64,000 nt of DNA from Mesorhabditis belari. Taxonomy: Eukaryota > Nematoda > Chromadorea > Rhabditida > Rhabditidae. The stretch lies in NCBI GenBank assembly GCA_958450365.1, contig CAUEEP010000737.1, positions 1,663,501 to 1,727,500 of the forward strand. Direction: 5' to 3'. This document shows positions 1 to 11,379 of the stretch, one piece after another. The first letter of the stretch is position 1. Each line of letters opens with the position of its first letter. The position numbers and the translations under genes are program-made. The notes beneath the pieces are model-generated. The model was not told the DNA's origin and ran no database searches. It worked only from the letters and a program-made list of their open reading frames with translations.

Positions 1-405
1 TATTACCTTATAGTATTTGAATACTTTTCCAAATCCGATCATCAAAAAGTGTTCCTTTTTTCCCCTGAGCATCCCCGATTTTCGACTCATCCCATGATTT
101 CCCCGTGACTCATTTATCAAAACATTCATCTAAACGAATCTTTCTTGATTCAAATTTAGCCAAATTTATTGTTCTTTTCATAATAAATAATAGCTTTCTT
201 CACATTTTCTTATAAACAATAAACAAGATGATTTGTTCTGTATCCACTAGCCCATCGAAGCAGTGGTTAGGGAAACGTGTGACGGCCTCATAAGGAGCTC
301 GAAATTTAACGTGATTTCCTATACCAAATGTCTCGCGTTTGCAAAGCGTTCTGTAAAAACTAAAAACGGATTCGAGATCCCCATGGCCGACTCTATAAGA
401 TGGAC

Positions 406-492
406 TTTGTCTCGAGTCAAAAAGCCAGCTTTGTCTCGAGTCAAAAAGCCAGCTTTGTCTCGAGTCAAAAGGCCAGCTTGTCTCGAGTCAAA
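406..492. repeat. Tandem repeat, 24-bp unit with XhoI-like core
   Basis: About four head-to-tail copies of a unit built on TTTGTCTCGAGTCAAAAAGC. Later copies shorten by a base or two. It creates a spurious open frame with repeated LSRVKKPA peptides. Confidence 0.9.
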
Positions 493-1197
493 AGTCAAGT
501 CAAGGCCAGCTTGACTCGGTGTCTTTCCCATGTCAGCCTCACCCGTGGCTGCTGTGCCAAATGAATCATTTTAGCGACAAATTTTCGCAAACATTCTTTA
601 GCTACTTTCACTCATTGTTTATTGAGAATGAATTGTGTTGAAAGGTTGCCGATGAAAACAAAAATAAAGGAAAGAGAGAGGTCATCTCAATCCAAATCTC
701 CGATCAAATCTCCTCCCATTCACCCCCGACAAAGAGGCCATCATCCACACCACCAACAAACCCTTAATAAACCTTTAATAAACTTTTAATAAACCTAATT
801 TTCATAAAATTATGCAAAACAAAATCATTTAAGTATTTAAAAACTTGAAAGCTTTCGAGATTGATTTGTTTTTAGGTAAATTTGATTTGTCTGCAACAAA
901 AAGGCCTTGTCTGCTTTGTCTGCTTTTTATTTAGAGTTTGTCTACAATAAGATTAAAATAAAATCTAATTTTCATATTCTTCATTGTAAATTGATCGTTT
1001 TAAATACAAATTAATTATGAAATCTAAGAGAATTTCATTTTCTATAGAAAAACAAAATTGGTACAAAGCCCGTTTTGCTACAAAGCAAGATAATTTCTTG
1101 TTTTAATTGTTTGATTGGTTGGAGGATGAATTGATTGGTTTGATTGGTTGGAGGTTGGAGCAGTTTGAATTGTTTCATTGGTTGGAGGATGAATTGA

Positions 1198-1480
1198 TTG
1201 GTTGGATTGGTTGGTTTTTTTGTTTTTTTGGAGGTTTGTTTTTTTTTTTTTTTTTTTTTGGGGGGTTGGGGGTTTTTTTTTTTTTTTTTTTGGGGGGGGG
1301 TGTTTTTTTTTGGGGGGGTTTGGTTTTTTTTTTTTTTGTTGGGGGGTTGGTTTTTTTTTGGGGGGTTTTTTTTTTTTTTGTTTGTTTGGGTGGTTTGTTT
1401 TGTTTTTTTTTTTTGTTTTGGGGGGGTTTTTTTTTTTTTTTTTTTGGGGGGGGGGATTGTTTGGTTTGTTTGGTTGGGGG
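1198..1480. repeat. G/T-only low-complexity tract
   Basis: About 280 bases consisting almost only of G and T on the plus strand, alternating T runs up to about 18 with G runs up to about 9, and preceded by GATTGGTTGGAGG-type repeats. The overlapping Phe/Gly-rich open frames are by-products. Run lengths are probably unreliable, see the homopolymer finding. Confidence 0.9.
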
Positions 1481-2432
1481 TTGGGTTTTTTGGTTGGAGG
1501 AGGTTCGAGGTTCGAGATTGGACCTTTTCCTAGAAAACGATTATTTTGTTGTAACCAAGTACAGACGAATGGTTTTTTTTTTAGATTTCAAAGCATTTTC
1601 TTCCTTTTCAACCCAGGCAGCTGGTCATTTTGGGGTAATGAAAACAAAAGAAATTGAAAAAAAAAAACGATTTTTAAATATCTTCTTTCCAATCCATTTT
1701 AAATATTCACGAAATTTTCTTCATTTTTTCACTTTCTTTTGTTTTGTTTTGTTTTGTTTTTTTCCGATGAAGGGCTAGGCGCGAAAAGTTTTTGAACGCT
1801 GTTCCCATTCTCCCATTCCATGAGCCGATCATCACAACCAGATTTTTCTGCGTAATTTTCTCATTATTTATTTTTATTTATTTATTTCAATCCAATAGTT
1901 TGTTGTTGTTGTTTTTTTTAAACGAAAACACGAATCTTGTCAAGCTGATATTTTCTGTACCAGAAAACTTTGCAGTTTTGATAATTAGCAGATGATTGTT
2001 CAAGAGTTTTTCCTTTCCAAGAGTTCAAGAGTAAAGTAGTATTGAAATCAAAGTCTTAATGCATTGGATTTAAAAATCTTTTATATAAAAGATGTAAAAG
2101 ATTTCTTATCTCTCAAAGATCAAACGTGTTCATTGTTTGCAAAAAAAAACGGAAGTTTTAACTTTTCTTATGAAAAGTTGAACTGAAACAAGTGAGTAAC
2201 GAGGATTTGGGAAGGAGAAAGGGAAAGATTATCTTTATGAAATTGAACAGCTGACGATTGGCTCAAATTCTAAGCAGAAAGAAATAAAGGAAGAAAGAAA
2301 GAAAGAAAGAGAGGAAGGAAGAAAGAGAGAAAGAAAGAAAGCTTTTACTCATTTGTGGAACGTTCAACTGTTTCAAAAAGATCATGATTTTCCATTTAAG
2401 TCAATCAATCTAATGTTAACATAAACAATAAC

Positions 2433-2709
2433 TACCGTAAATACTGTAATAGTACCCCCCTCCCCACCCCCTCGTACAGTCGCGTAGTCGCAAAAGTTTT
2501 TTAGTATTTCATTTTTTTTCAAAGCGCCCGTACATTCAAAAAATGCGTCTTTGGTATCAAAAAATAGCTGAAATTCAAGGCTATCTTTTGATACCTATTG
2601 TAGCATTGTAGCATAAATCAGTGTCGAGAAAAACTCGTTCAAAGCTAGACGACACAACACTTCGCACCGTCATTATGGGCGGTGGGGTCCAATTACAGTA
2701 TTTACGGTA
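2433..2709. mobile_element. MITE family A, copy 1 (TA-flanked)
   Basis: The ends are inverted copies of CCGTAAATACTGTAAT, each bordered by TA, which fits a Tc1/mariner-type target duplication. The interior contains GATACC/GGTATC inverted motifs and a GCGTAGTC-like segment shared with the copies at 16,266, 19,497 and 30,294. There is no coding capacity. The superfamily assignment is inference from the TA border. Confidence 0.85.
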
Positions 2710-3671
2710 GCTTGATTCTTTATTCATTTAATATCTACTTTCATATGATTTCCAACCTCTCCTTTCCAAAAGGGTCACAAGTTATTGAATCCTTTCTCTA
2801 TATTGCACATATCCTCTTTTCATCTCTTTCCCATTCCCAATCTCAATCCCTTTGTCCACCTGACATCATGAGTCTCTCTATTTTTAAACTCAACACTTTC
2901 AAAGTTCTTTCTTTACTTCTTCTTTCTTTACTTCTTCTTTCTAGGCTTTTCTTTGTAATTGTCAACAAGTCTGTTACTTGTTATGCAACTTTGAACTTGT
3001 TGATCAGGTTTTAAATCTTGCCACTTACAAGCAACTATAATCTGGTTTGGCTTTAGCTTAATTAAGTCTAGCTGGATCTAAGCTAGCTTAAAACTAGAAG
3101 ATTCAAGCATTTAAATCGATTCTATTTCCAGCCTACAGTATTCTTTTCTTTTTCTTGAATGTTATGCAAAAATGTGAACGAAAAAATTTCCCTTTTTTGA
3201 TGATGAAACTTTTTTGCCATTTTGTCTTGTTCCATTTTGCCTTGTTCCATTTGGAATAGTCAAAACAAATCATTGAATTTTCCTGAATCATTTCCCCAAA
3301 TGGATTCTTTTTCATTTCATTTTTTAAAAATATCTAAATATATTTAGGAGAATAGAAACGATAAGAAAAGAGGTGAAGAAAGTGCAGTGTTTGTTTTGTC
3401 ATATGTCGTGCGGGGGGTTTTGCATGTTTCGTGAAAAGAGAAGGGGTAAAAAAGAAGAAGAATCTTTCTACAGCTAAAGCACCATCTGCTTGTTTTTCAT
3501 AAGTTTTTTTCCATCAAGATTCACCATTTCTAGAAATTTACTTGATAAAAGTTTATTGGTTTTGATTATTTGTGGCATTTGATTGACTAGCAATTGGCCT
3601 AATTGCTCGGTAAAGGCAAAAACGAGCTGAACTTGACTTTAGATTTTGAATTTTTACGATTGTGATTACAA

Positions 3672-3880
3672 TTGTACGATCGTTGTACGTCATTGTACGA
3701 TTGTACGACGATCATGGTACGTCATTGTACGTCATTGTACAATTGTACGATCGTTGTACGTCATTGTACAATTGTACGATCGTTGTACGTAATTGTACGA
3801 TTGTACACGATCGTTGTACGTCATTCTACGTAATTGTACAATTGTACGATCGTTGTACGTAATTGTAAGATTGTACGATT
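3672..3880. repeat. GTACG-rich palindromic tandem array
   Basis: Repeats of roughly 30 bp made of TTGTACGTCATTGTAC, CAATTGTACGATCG and close variants. Most sub-motifs are themselves palindromic (TTGTACAA, CGATCG, CAATTG). A second array of the same motif lies at 5,150-5,330. Confidence 0.9.
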
Positions 3881-4792
3881 TAAGAATAAGTAATGGAGAT
3901 TGTCATTGTTCAAAAGTAACACAATTTGATTCTAAATAAATGAGTAAATAGGTAAATAGGTAAAAAATATAAAACAGTTAGTAGAGGTGTTCCGCGGGTG
4001 ATGGGGATAAACAGGGATTGAGAGGGGAGATTGAGATTGAGAGGGGGAGAGGCTGTACCTTCTGTACTCTCCCCAGTCTCTCCTAGTCTTACCCCTCTTG
4101 TACTAAATGCCTGTAGGGGAATCGATTCTCCTTTCTTTCCCCTTTCTTTCCTTCTTTCTTCTTCTTCTTCTTTCTTCTTTCTTCTTTCTATAAGAAAACC
4201 AGCAAAAACGCGAAAACGAAGCACCTTTCCCCTTTTCTTTTTATCATTCTTTTGCTTACCATAAAAAACCCCTGGATTTATGATTTAAAGAGGATTTTCT
4301 TCAGAAAGTGTCTTCAGAAAGGCTTTTCTTTCTTTCTCTTTAAAAAACATGACTTAATTAGATTTTTCTTCAATTCATTGTCTTCTCAAAGTTCTTTAGA
4401 TTTGACAATCGTATTCAAAGCCTTTGTTTTTCATATTTTTCAGAGTTCTTTCCTTATTTTTCAGAGTTCTTTCCTTATTTTTCAGAGTTCTTTCCACAAA
4501 TCTTCCACTCATTTTTCGATTATTCGTGAGATAAGGATTCTAAATCAAAAATTTAATCAAAAATTTTCAATCTTTATTTTCCTTAGATCAATAATGCCTT
4601 CTTTTCGCACTCGATTCCATTTTTGGGCCAAAGAAAACCGAAAAAATGCCTCTGACTCATTTTCTTTGCTTTTTTTTTGCTTTTCTCGACCGATTCACTT
4701 CTTTAAATAAACAGTGATTATTCAAAAAAAACTTTCTTTTAAACAAAATGAAATTTTGACTTTATTTTCCTTGTTCTCTGCCTTATTTACCT

Positions 4793-4963
4793 TGTACTTT
4801 GTGCTCAAAATGAGAAACAGCTCAAAAATTGTGCTCCAATTAGTAAACGCATCCTTTCTGGTGCACCTAATTCTTCATTTTCCTTGAGAGAAGCCGTTTC
4901 TATTAGAAAAATCAAGAACTCAGTGCACTAGAAAGCGTTTATAACTTTTGAGCACAAAGTACA
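4793..4963. mobile_element. MITE family B (TGTACTTTGTGCTC ends)
   Basis: Inverted ends TGTACTTTGTGCTCAAAA and its complement enclose an interior with further inverted motifs around GTGCACTAGAAAGCG. Related shorter copies occur at 8,799-8,895, 13,951-14,036, 29,632-29,750 and 61,867-61,972. No coding capacity. Confidence 0.7.
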
Positions 4964-5042
4964 CCGTGAATAGTTCTGTTGAAGCTTGATTTCTCATCTT
5001 ATAGAATTGTTGGCTTTGTTTTGCAACTCGCAACTTGATAAT

Positions 5043-5429
5043 GATTACAATTGTAATCGTTTTTTAGTTGTTTTTATGACAAAATTGTTTGATAAAGGTT
5101 TGGAGATTTCCTTTCAAAAAAAAAGCATAGTTGCATAGGCCGTTGTACGTCATTGTACGATTGTACAATGGTACGATCGTTGTACGTAATTGTACAATTG
5201 TACGATCATTGTACGTCATTGTACAATGGTACGATCGTTGTACGTAATTGTACGATGGTACGACAATCATTGTACGTCATTGTACAATTGTACGTCATTG
5301 TACAATTGTACGATCGTTGTTCGTCGTTGTTAACCATTGTAATCGTTTTTTAGTTGTTTTTATGACAAAATTGTTGATAAAGGTTTGGAGATTTCCTTTA
5401 AAAAAAAAATCATAGTTGCATAGGCCGAT
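5043..5429. repeat. GTACG array bracketed by ~95-bp direct repeats
   Basis: The central array (about 5,150-5,330) repeats the palindromic GTACG motif of 3,672-3,880. It is bordered on both sides by the same sequence, starting GTAATCGTTTTTTAGTTG and ending GCATAGTTGCATAGGCCG, at 5,050-5,143 and 5,340-5,429. The whole therefore looks like one period of a larger tandem unit. Confidence 0.85.
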
Positions 5430-5717
5430 TTGGCGGGGCGACTCTTTCCTTCTCTTCGACCTATTCTGAAAAATTTAACACTTCAAAGAGAGAAAGAGAA
5501 AAAAACTCTTGGCTAGATCCAGTTCTTCTTAAAACTCATTTTAGTCACTTTAAGTTGGTTTTAAGTTGGTTTTAGATTAGTTTTAAGTTTAAAAAACAGT
5601 TTTCCTTATACATTGATGCCTTCATTGATTGATTCTTAAGCTCATACTCGGCTTTCTTCTTTTGCTTGTCTTTTCGAGGTGATAAAAGCTATTGTAACGT
5701 TTTTGATATCTCAACAT

Positions 5718-6955
5718 GTAAGAGTTTATTAGAAATTTGAAGAAATTTGAAAGCTAAGCCAAATTAAATCTAAACTAAAGCCTTTAGGAGTGGATAATCG
5801 ACAATTTCGAGTAGATTATATGTAGATCGAAGCTAAAATATTGAAAAGTTAACAACAATCATCTAGGGATTTTGTAAAGTTTTAATGTTAAAAGGTAAAT
5901 GAAAAGAATGAATTATTCAATTTCTTTTGTTAATCCAAATGTTTAAGCGGATAGGGGACGTCGTCGTCGGCAAAGATTTCCCCTTTCCACCTGAAAACTC
6001 GCTTTCCTGAGCAAAAGAATAAAAAAACGGTGACCCTGACCCTTTTGATTGAGTTTAAGTTTAAGTTTAAGATGATAAAAGTTATTGTAACGTTTTTGAT
6101 ATACCAAAGTGTAAGTTAGAAATTAGAGTTTGTTAGAAATTAGAAGTAATTTGAAATCTAAGCCAAAGTAAATCTAAACTAAAGCCTGCAGGAGTGGACA
6201 ATCGACAATTTAGGGAAATCTTTGCCGACAACGTCGTCCCCTATCCGCTTAAACATTTGGATTAACAAAAGAAATTGAATAATTCATTGAATTCATTGTT
6301 TATATGTAGGTCGAAGCTGAAATATTGAAAAGTTAGCAAGAATCATCTAGGGATTTTGTAAAGTTTTAATGGTAAAATGAAAACAATGAATTCAATGAAC
6401 AATTGAATTTCTTTTGTCAATCCAAATGTTTAAGCGGATAGGGGACGACGTCGGCAAAGATTTCCCCTTTTTTCCCCTTGAAAACTCGCTTTCCTGAGCA
6501 AAAGAATGAAAAAAACAGCGACCCTGACCCTTTTGATTGAGTTTAAGTTTAAGTTTAAGATGATAAAAGCTATTGTAACGTTTTTGATATACAAAAATTA
6601 CCTAGGGATATTGTAAAGTCAAAAAAAAACAATGAATTGTTCAATTTCTTTTGTCAATCCAAATGTTTAAGCGGATAAGGGACGACGTCGGCAAAGATTT
6701 CCCCTTTTTTCCACCAGAAAACCCGCTTTCCTGAGCAAAAGAATGAAAAAACGGTGACCCTGACCGGTCCTTGCAGTTGATGAAATGAGAATTATGTTCA
6801 TTTTTGTTAAGTGTTCAATATTTCAGCTTTAATCTACATATAATCTACTCGAAATTGTCGATTGTCGATTGCGACTAATGCCTAAAGGCTTTAGTTTAGA
6901 TTTAATTTGGCTTAGCTTTCAAATTTCTTCAAATTTCTAATTTCTAATAAACTCT
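5718..6955. repeat. Complex dispersed repeat cluster with inverted ends
   Basis: Three partial copies of a ~390-bp unit containing GCGGATAGGGGACG, AACTCGCTTTCCTGAGC and TTTAAGTTTAAGTTTAAG. About 135 bp at the left edge (5,718-5,850) recurs inverted at 6,815-6,955, and a second inversion lies near 6,215-6,290. Related copies occur at 9,896-10,480. This may be an internally duplicated non-autonomous transposon. Confidence 0.8.
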
Positions 6956-7071
6956 TCACCTTTCAATATTCAATCATTCAATTTTAAATGCTTACTATAT
7001 TCTATATTATTATATTCGATAAATACTTTGTGTTTTTATTGCCGCAAACTAACACTTTTACTATCGCTTTG

Positions 7072-7216
7072 AAAGTTTAAAGTTAGCTTAAAGTTAGCTT
7101 AAAGTTAGCTTAAAGTTAGCTTAAAGTTAGCTTAAAGTTAGCTTAAAGTTAGCTTAAAGTTAGCTTAAAGTTAGTTTAAAGTTAGTTTAAAGTTAGCTTA
7201 AAGTTAGCTTAAAGTT
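7072..7216. repeat. Minisatellite, 11-bp unit TTAGCTTAAAG
   Basis: About thirteen near-perfect head-to-tail copies of TTAGCTTAAAG; two copies carry TTAGTTTAAAG. No coding potential. Confidence 0.95.
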
Positions 7217-7530
7217 TACTGGGGACCTTATGCAGAAAGCCTAAATTTCTCTCATTCCATTTTATCTCAAAAAGATCTTTCTGAATTTCAAAAAACAGGC
7301 ATTTTCTTTACCGGTTTTCTTTGAAAAGATCTTTTTTTCTAGTTTTATTTGTTTTGCTATTTATTTACCCATCAAATTATCTCCAGACCTCGTTTCTTTG
7401 ATCACTTCATCCTTCATCACATCACTCTTCATCACAAAAACTCATTTTTCTTTTCATTTCCTTTCTATTCCATTATTTCTTTTGATTATTTCATTCAATT
7501 CTTTATTTAATATTTACTATTGTAAATACA

Positions 7531-8032
7531 ACTTTTCTATTGACACCAAAATGGGTTTCTTTTGAAGAAAGTGCTCAAACTGTCACATATGACAATAGCC
7601 CGCAGTTTTCAATTCACCAACCCAATATATTGACTATTTTAACGATCATTTGATGCAGAATGAAATTACGCATCGAATGACACCAAAAACAACTTAATAA
7701 TATTCATGCGAAATGAAATATTGGTCAAAATACGGCTGAAAAAATGCCCGTACAGTAAGGCAGACAGAGAGACAGACAGAAAGACAGACAGATACCGTAA
7801 CCCCTCCCGTCCCCCCCCCCTCCTTTTCCACCGTTTCATTTGTGAAAATTCGTCAGTTTGGCATTTCTTGCAAACCAGTTTTTGAATCGTTCTGAAAATT
7901 TGGATATAAGCTTGATTTTTGATTCTCTACAACTTTTCTATTGACACCAAAATGGGTTTTCTTTTGAAGAAAGTGCTCAAGCTGTCACATATGACAATAG
8001 CCCGCAGTTTTCAATTCACCAACCCAATATAT
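7531..8032. repeat. Pair of ~100-bp direct repeats
   Basis: The segment at 7,531-7,630 (starting ACTTTTCTATTGACACC, ending CAACCCAATATAT) recurs almost unchanged at 7,932-8,032. The spacer holds a GACAGACAGA run and a poly-C stretch. No open frame lies between them, so nothing supports an LTR element. Confidence 0.85.
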
Positions 8033-8906
8033 AGGGATACTTTATTCAGAACCTAAAATCAAGTACATTAGATTCAAGTTGTACTTTGAAAATTTGTACC
8101 CAAGAGTTTTATGAAGAATATGAAGAATTCGAATCGGGTATTCGTATTTAAATAATAAATCTGAATCAAGGTTAAATAGATTGACATTAGCCTGATAGCT
8201 TGATTAGCTTGATTAGCCCATTAGCCTTGATTTGCGGAGAAGTCAATGTCCAATTTGAGGATTCGGAGCCGGCCAGCAAGCCAGCAAAAACAAATATTCA
8301 ACAAAAACCCTCTCTAAATTTGTATTCAAGCTAAGAAATCGGAATCTATTGAAGAAAAAAAACGATATTCCAATTTTTCCAATCCTCAACAATTCATTTT
8401 TTCTTTTTTCTCATTTTACTTTCTCAAAAGCGATTCCCCCACATAATTTCTGACGATTTTTTAATTCAAAAACTGTAGAATATCAATGAAACATTAGAAA
8501 AAGAATGAAAAGAAATGAAAGAATAAAAAGAAACGAAAGAAAAAAAACACTTTTCTGAGTCATTCTTGAAAAAAATCTTTTATAATTTGATTGATTTTTT
8601 TGATTTTTTTGATTTCTTTTAAAGTTGACATTGAAATTGAAATTTTGATGACAAAATTCTCTCGGCAACGAACGATGATTCATCGTTGATTTATCGTTGA
8701 TTCAACCTCAAAATCATCGCTACTTTTTGGCTCATTTGTCTCCAAAAATCTTTTGATATTATATTTTTATTGTGCTAAAGTCTTGTTACTTGTTTACCAA
8801 GTGTACTTTGAGCTCAGTGATGGTAAACACATCGTTTCTAGTGCACCCGTTTCTTAGAAAGCTTAGAAGTTCATCTAATTTAGCGCACTCGGGATTGGGT
8901 GATTTG

Positions 8907-8952
8907 TCTAGAGTCTAGCTCTTCACTGTCAAGTGAAGAGCTAGACTCTAGA
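8907..8952. other. Perfect 20-bp hairpin
   Basis: Arms TCTAGAGTCTAGCTCTTCAC and its exact complement are separated by the six bases TGTCAA. No T tract follows and no gene ends nearby, so I do not call it a terminator. Confidence 0.9.
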
Positions 8953-9064
8953 GAACTAGAGAAACCCAAAAAGTGGCTGGAGTCAATTATTTAAAAGTTT
9001 GGAACTTTTTTTACATCAATATAATCTGTTTCAGAGATTACTGATGAAAAAAAGTAATTTCCTG

Positions 9065-9160
9065 AGTTCGTCTGGCCGACAATGGATCCGAACCAGGGAC
9101 AAAGCCCAGGCGAACAGACCGACGCGCTAACCCACTATCCACTAGGCTATCAAGGCAAGG
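9065..9160 (-). repeat. tRNA-like (SINE-type) sequence
   Basis: On the minus strand TAGCCTAGTGG resembles a Pol III A box, and GGTTCGGATCC about 55 bases downstream resembles a B box (consensus GGTTCGANTCC). I could not fold a full cloverleaf, so a tRNA-derived SINE head or tRNA relic is likelier than a working tRNA. Confidence 0.5.
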
Positions 9161-9895
9161 GGGTGTGCCAGCGGTAAAACGTTAACTAAGCTAGCTTAGC
9201 GAAATTTGATGAAACTTTATATTTCAAAAATGGCTGGCAAAAATGGCAAGTTTGAATGTTTTGAAATGCTCTTAACCAGCGAGTTTTTTTAGATCGTTAC
9301 TAAAATCTAACTAAAGAATTCTCTGGTGAGGTTGGTATTGTCCTCAAAACATTCAGAATTCTCTGATGAGCCTTGTATTGTCCTCTTTCTCAACAATTGA
9401 ACCCTCATTTCCTTCAATATCTTCCATGATCAAACTATGGGGAAAACACTTGTTTTCACTTTTTTTCTTTCTGAAAAATCGGAGAAAGCGTGGGGTCTCG
9501 TTGGGCAATTGATCCTCAAGAAAAAAGAAAATCCGGGAGAAAGAGGTTGAAGGAAAAAAAAAGAGATGAGTGAGTCGATCGGTGTTGGGACACGAGGAGG
9601 AGAAAAGTCTCGAGGCTGAACACACCAACTGTCGATCTCTCCAGTCCACTTCCCCTCATGAATCGAAGTCTCAACTTTCTTTTTTGCTTTCTTGCTTAAA
9701 ACTTTTTTTTTTTTTTTTTTGAAAAAGTGATTCGACAAATCTTTTCTTTATCAACGTTTGTCTTTGTTTAAGTGTGGAGTGAATTGAATCAAGAGTATTT
9801 TCATTGATTCAAGAGTATTTGATGGCTTAGATTTGCTTTGATTTTATTATCTAAATCTTTGATCTCTTTTCCAGATTTATCAATTCATTCTATCT

Positions 9896-10480
9896 ATCAA
9901 AACTCGCTTTCCTGAGCAAAAGAATGAAAAAAACAGCGACCCTGACCCTTTTGATTGAGTTTAAGTTTAAGTTTAAGATGATAAAAGTTATTGTAACGTT
10001 TTTGATATACAAAAATTACCGGGATAATCGACAGTGGATAATCGACAATTTCGAGTAGATTATATGTAGATCGAAGCTAAAATATTGAAAAGTTAACAAC
10101 AATCATCTAGGGATTTTGTAAAGTTTTAATGTTAAAAGGTAAATGAAAAGAATGAATTATTCAATTTCTTTTTGTTAATCCAAATGTTTAAGCGGATAGG
10201 GGACGTCGTCGTCGGCAAAGATTTCCCCTTTCCACCTGAAAACTCGCTTCCTGAGCAAAAGAATGAAAAAAACAGCGACCCTGACCCTTTTGATTGAGTT
10301 TAAGTTTAAGTTTAAGATGATAAAAGTTATTGTAACATTTTTGATATACCAAAGTGTAAGAGTTTATTAGAAATTAGAAATTAGAAGAAATTAGAAAGTT
10401 AAGCCATACTAAATCTAAACTAAAGCCTGCAGGAGTGGACAATCGACAATTTCGAGTAGATTATATTATAGACGGCTTAG
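9896..10480. repeat. Second cluster of the 5.7-6.9 kb dispersed repeat
   Basis: Contains the same blocks (AACTCGCTTTCCTGAGC, TTTAAGTTTAAGTTTAAG, GCGGATAGGGGACG and the TCGAGTAGATTATATGTAG end) in two consecutive partial units. Confidence 0.85.
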
Positions 10481-10629
10481 CTTTGCTTTCATTTTATTAT
10501 CTAAATCTTTGATCTCTTTTCCAGATTTATCAATTCATTCTATCTATCATTTTAGCTTATTTTATTTTAAAAGATTCATTCTATTGATTGATTTATTCAA
10601 TTCTAAGATTTCAGCTGCTTAGTAAGTTT

Positions 10630-10870
10630 TGTATTTGGGTTAAAACTGGTTTAAACTGGTTAAAACTGGTTTAGACTGGTTTAAACTGGTTTAGACTGGT
10701 TAAAACTGGTTAGAACTGGTTTAAACTGATTTAGACTGGTTTAGACTGGTTAAAACTGGTTTAAACTGGTTAAAACTGGTTTAAAACTGGATTAACTGGT
10801 TAAAACTGGTTTAAACTGGTTTAAACTGGTTTAAACTGTTTAAAACTGGTTAAAACTGGTTTAAAACTGA
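10630..10870. repeat. Minisatellite of AAACTGGTTT units
   Basis: More than twenty copies of a 10-12 bp unit (TTTAAACTGGT, TTAAAACTGGT and variants) in a row. Confidence 0.95.
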
Positions 10871-11056
10871 TCAAAACTCGAGCAGGAGCTTAAACGTACA
10901 CTATCTTTTATATTATAAAGATAGATTTCACGAATCCGAATCAAAAGATAGGTGTCACAAAGCTCAACATTTCTTTGACAGATTTACATTTTAGAATTCT
11001 CATTTAAAATTTTCATCATCTAAACATTCGAAGCCCTTAAGAGTTGCCGTTTTTAA

Positions 11057-11196
11057 ATGAAATATGCTTTTGCTTTTGATAAATCTCCCCACATTCTCCC
11101 CACATTCAATCTCCCCACATTCTCCCCACATTCAATCTCTCCACATTTCATCGTCTAAATGACAAATCTTCGCGCCGATGACCGGGAACCTGAACC
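11057..11196 (+). repeat. Duplicate of filamin first-exon region (decoy exon)
   Basis: The 64 bases at 11,133-11,196 match 11,354-11,417 with about two differences and repeat the start codon and first codons of filamin ([13 protein letters not shown] versus [13 protein letters not shown]). The copy lacks the GTGAGT donor that ends the true exon (CCTTTT instead of CCGGTGAG), so it reads on into about 60 unrelated residues. It is a tandem duplication of 5' UTR plus exon 1. Confidence 0.85.
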
Positions 11197-11379
11197 TTTT
11201 GCTAAATATGCTTTTGATTGCATCATTTCACTCATTTCTTTGTTCTTTTTGTTCAATTGGAATTTTTCATGCAATTTCATGGAATTTTTCATGTTTCCAG
11301 TTGTGAATCGAGTTGTGGATTGTTTCGTTTTCTTTGAGGGAGTTCTCCCTCTTCAATCTCCCCACATTTCATCGTCTAA

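Larger units (their letters stand above)
1..11130. other. Gene-poor repeat-rich region upstream of filamin
   Basis: I find no credible coding exon here on either strand. The open frames present are low complexity (Phe/Gly, Lys/Glu or Ser/Phe runs) and lack family signatures or splice-consistent neighbours. The stretch holds tandem arrays, a G/T-only tract, several short inverted-repeat elements and two related clusters of a dispersed repeat, each listed separately. It may be intergenic DNA or contain 5' regulatory sequence of filamin; I cannot point to a promoter element. Confidence 0.6.

Noticed and set aside
1107..1778. 223-codon Phe/Gly-rich open frame
   Set aside because: Produced by the G/T-only tract; three overlapping frames are open at once and none has a recognisable protein pattern.
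7531..8032. LTR retrotransposon relic
   Set aside because: The two ~100-bp repeats lack TG...CA ends, primer-binding site, polypurine tract and any coding remnant between them.
9353..9738. Two overlapping ~100-codon minus-strand frames
   Set aside because: No family match or consistent splice context; composition is Ser/Lys/Phe rich as expected by chance in this AT-rich stretch.
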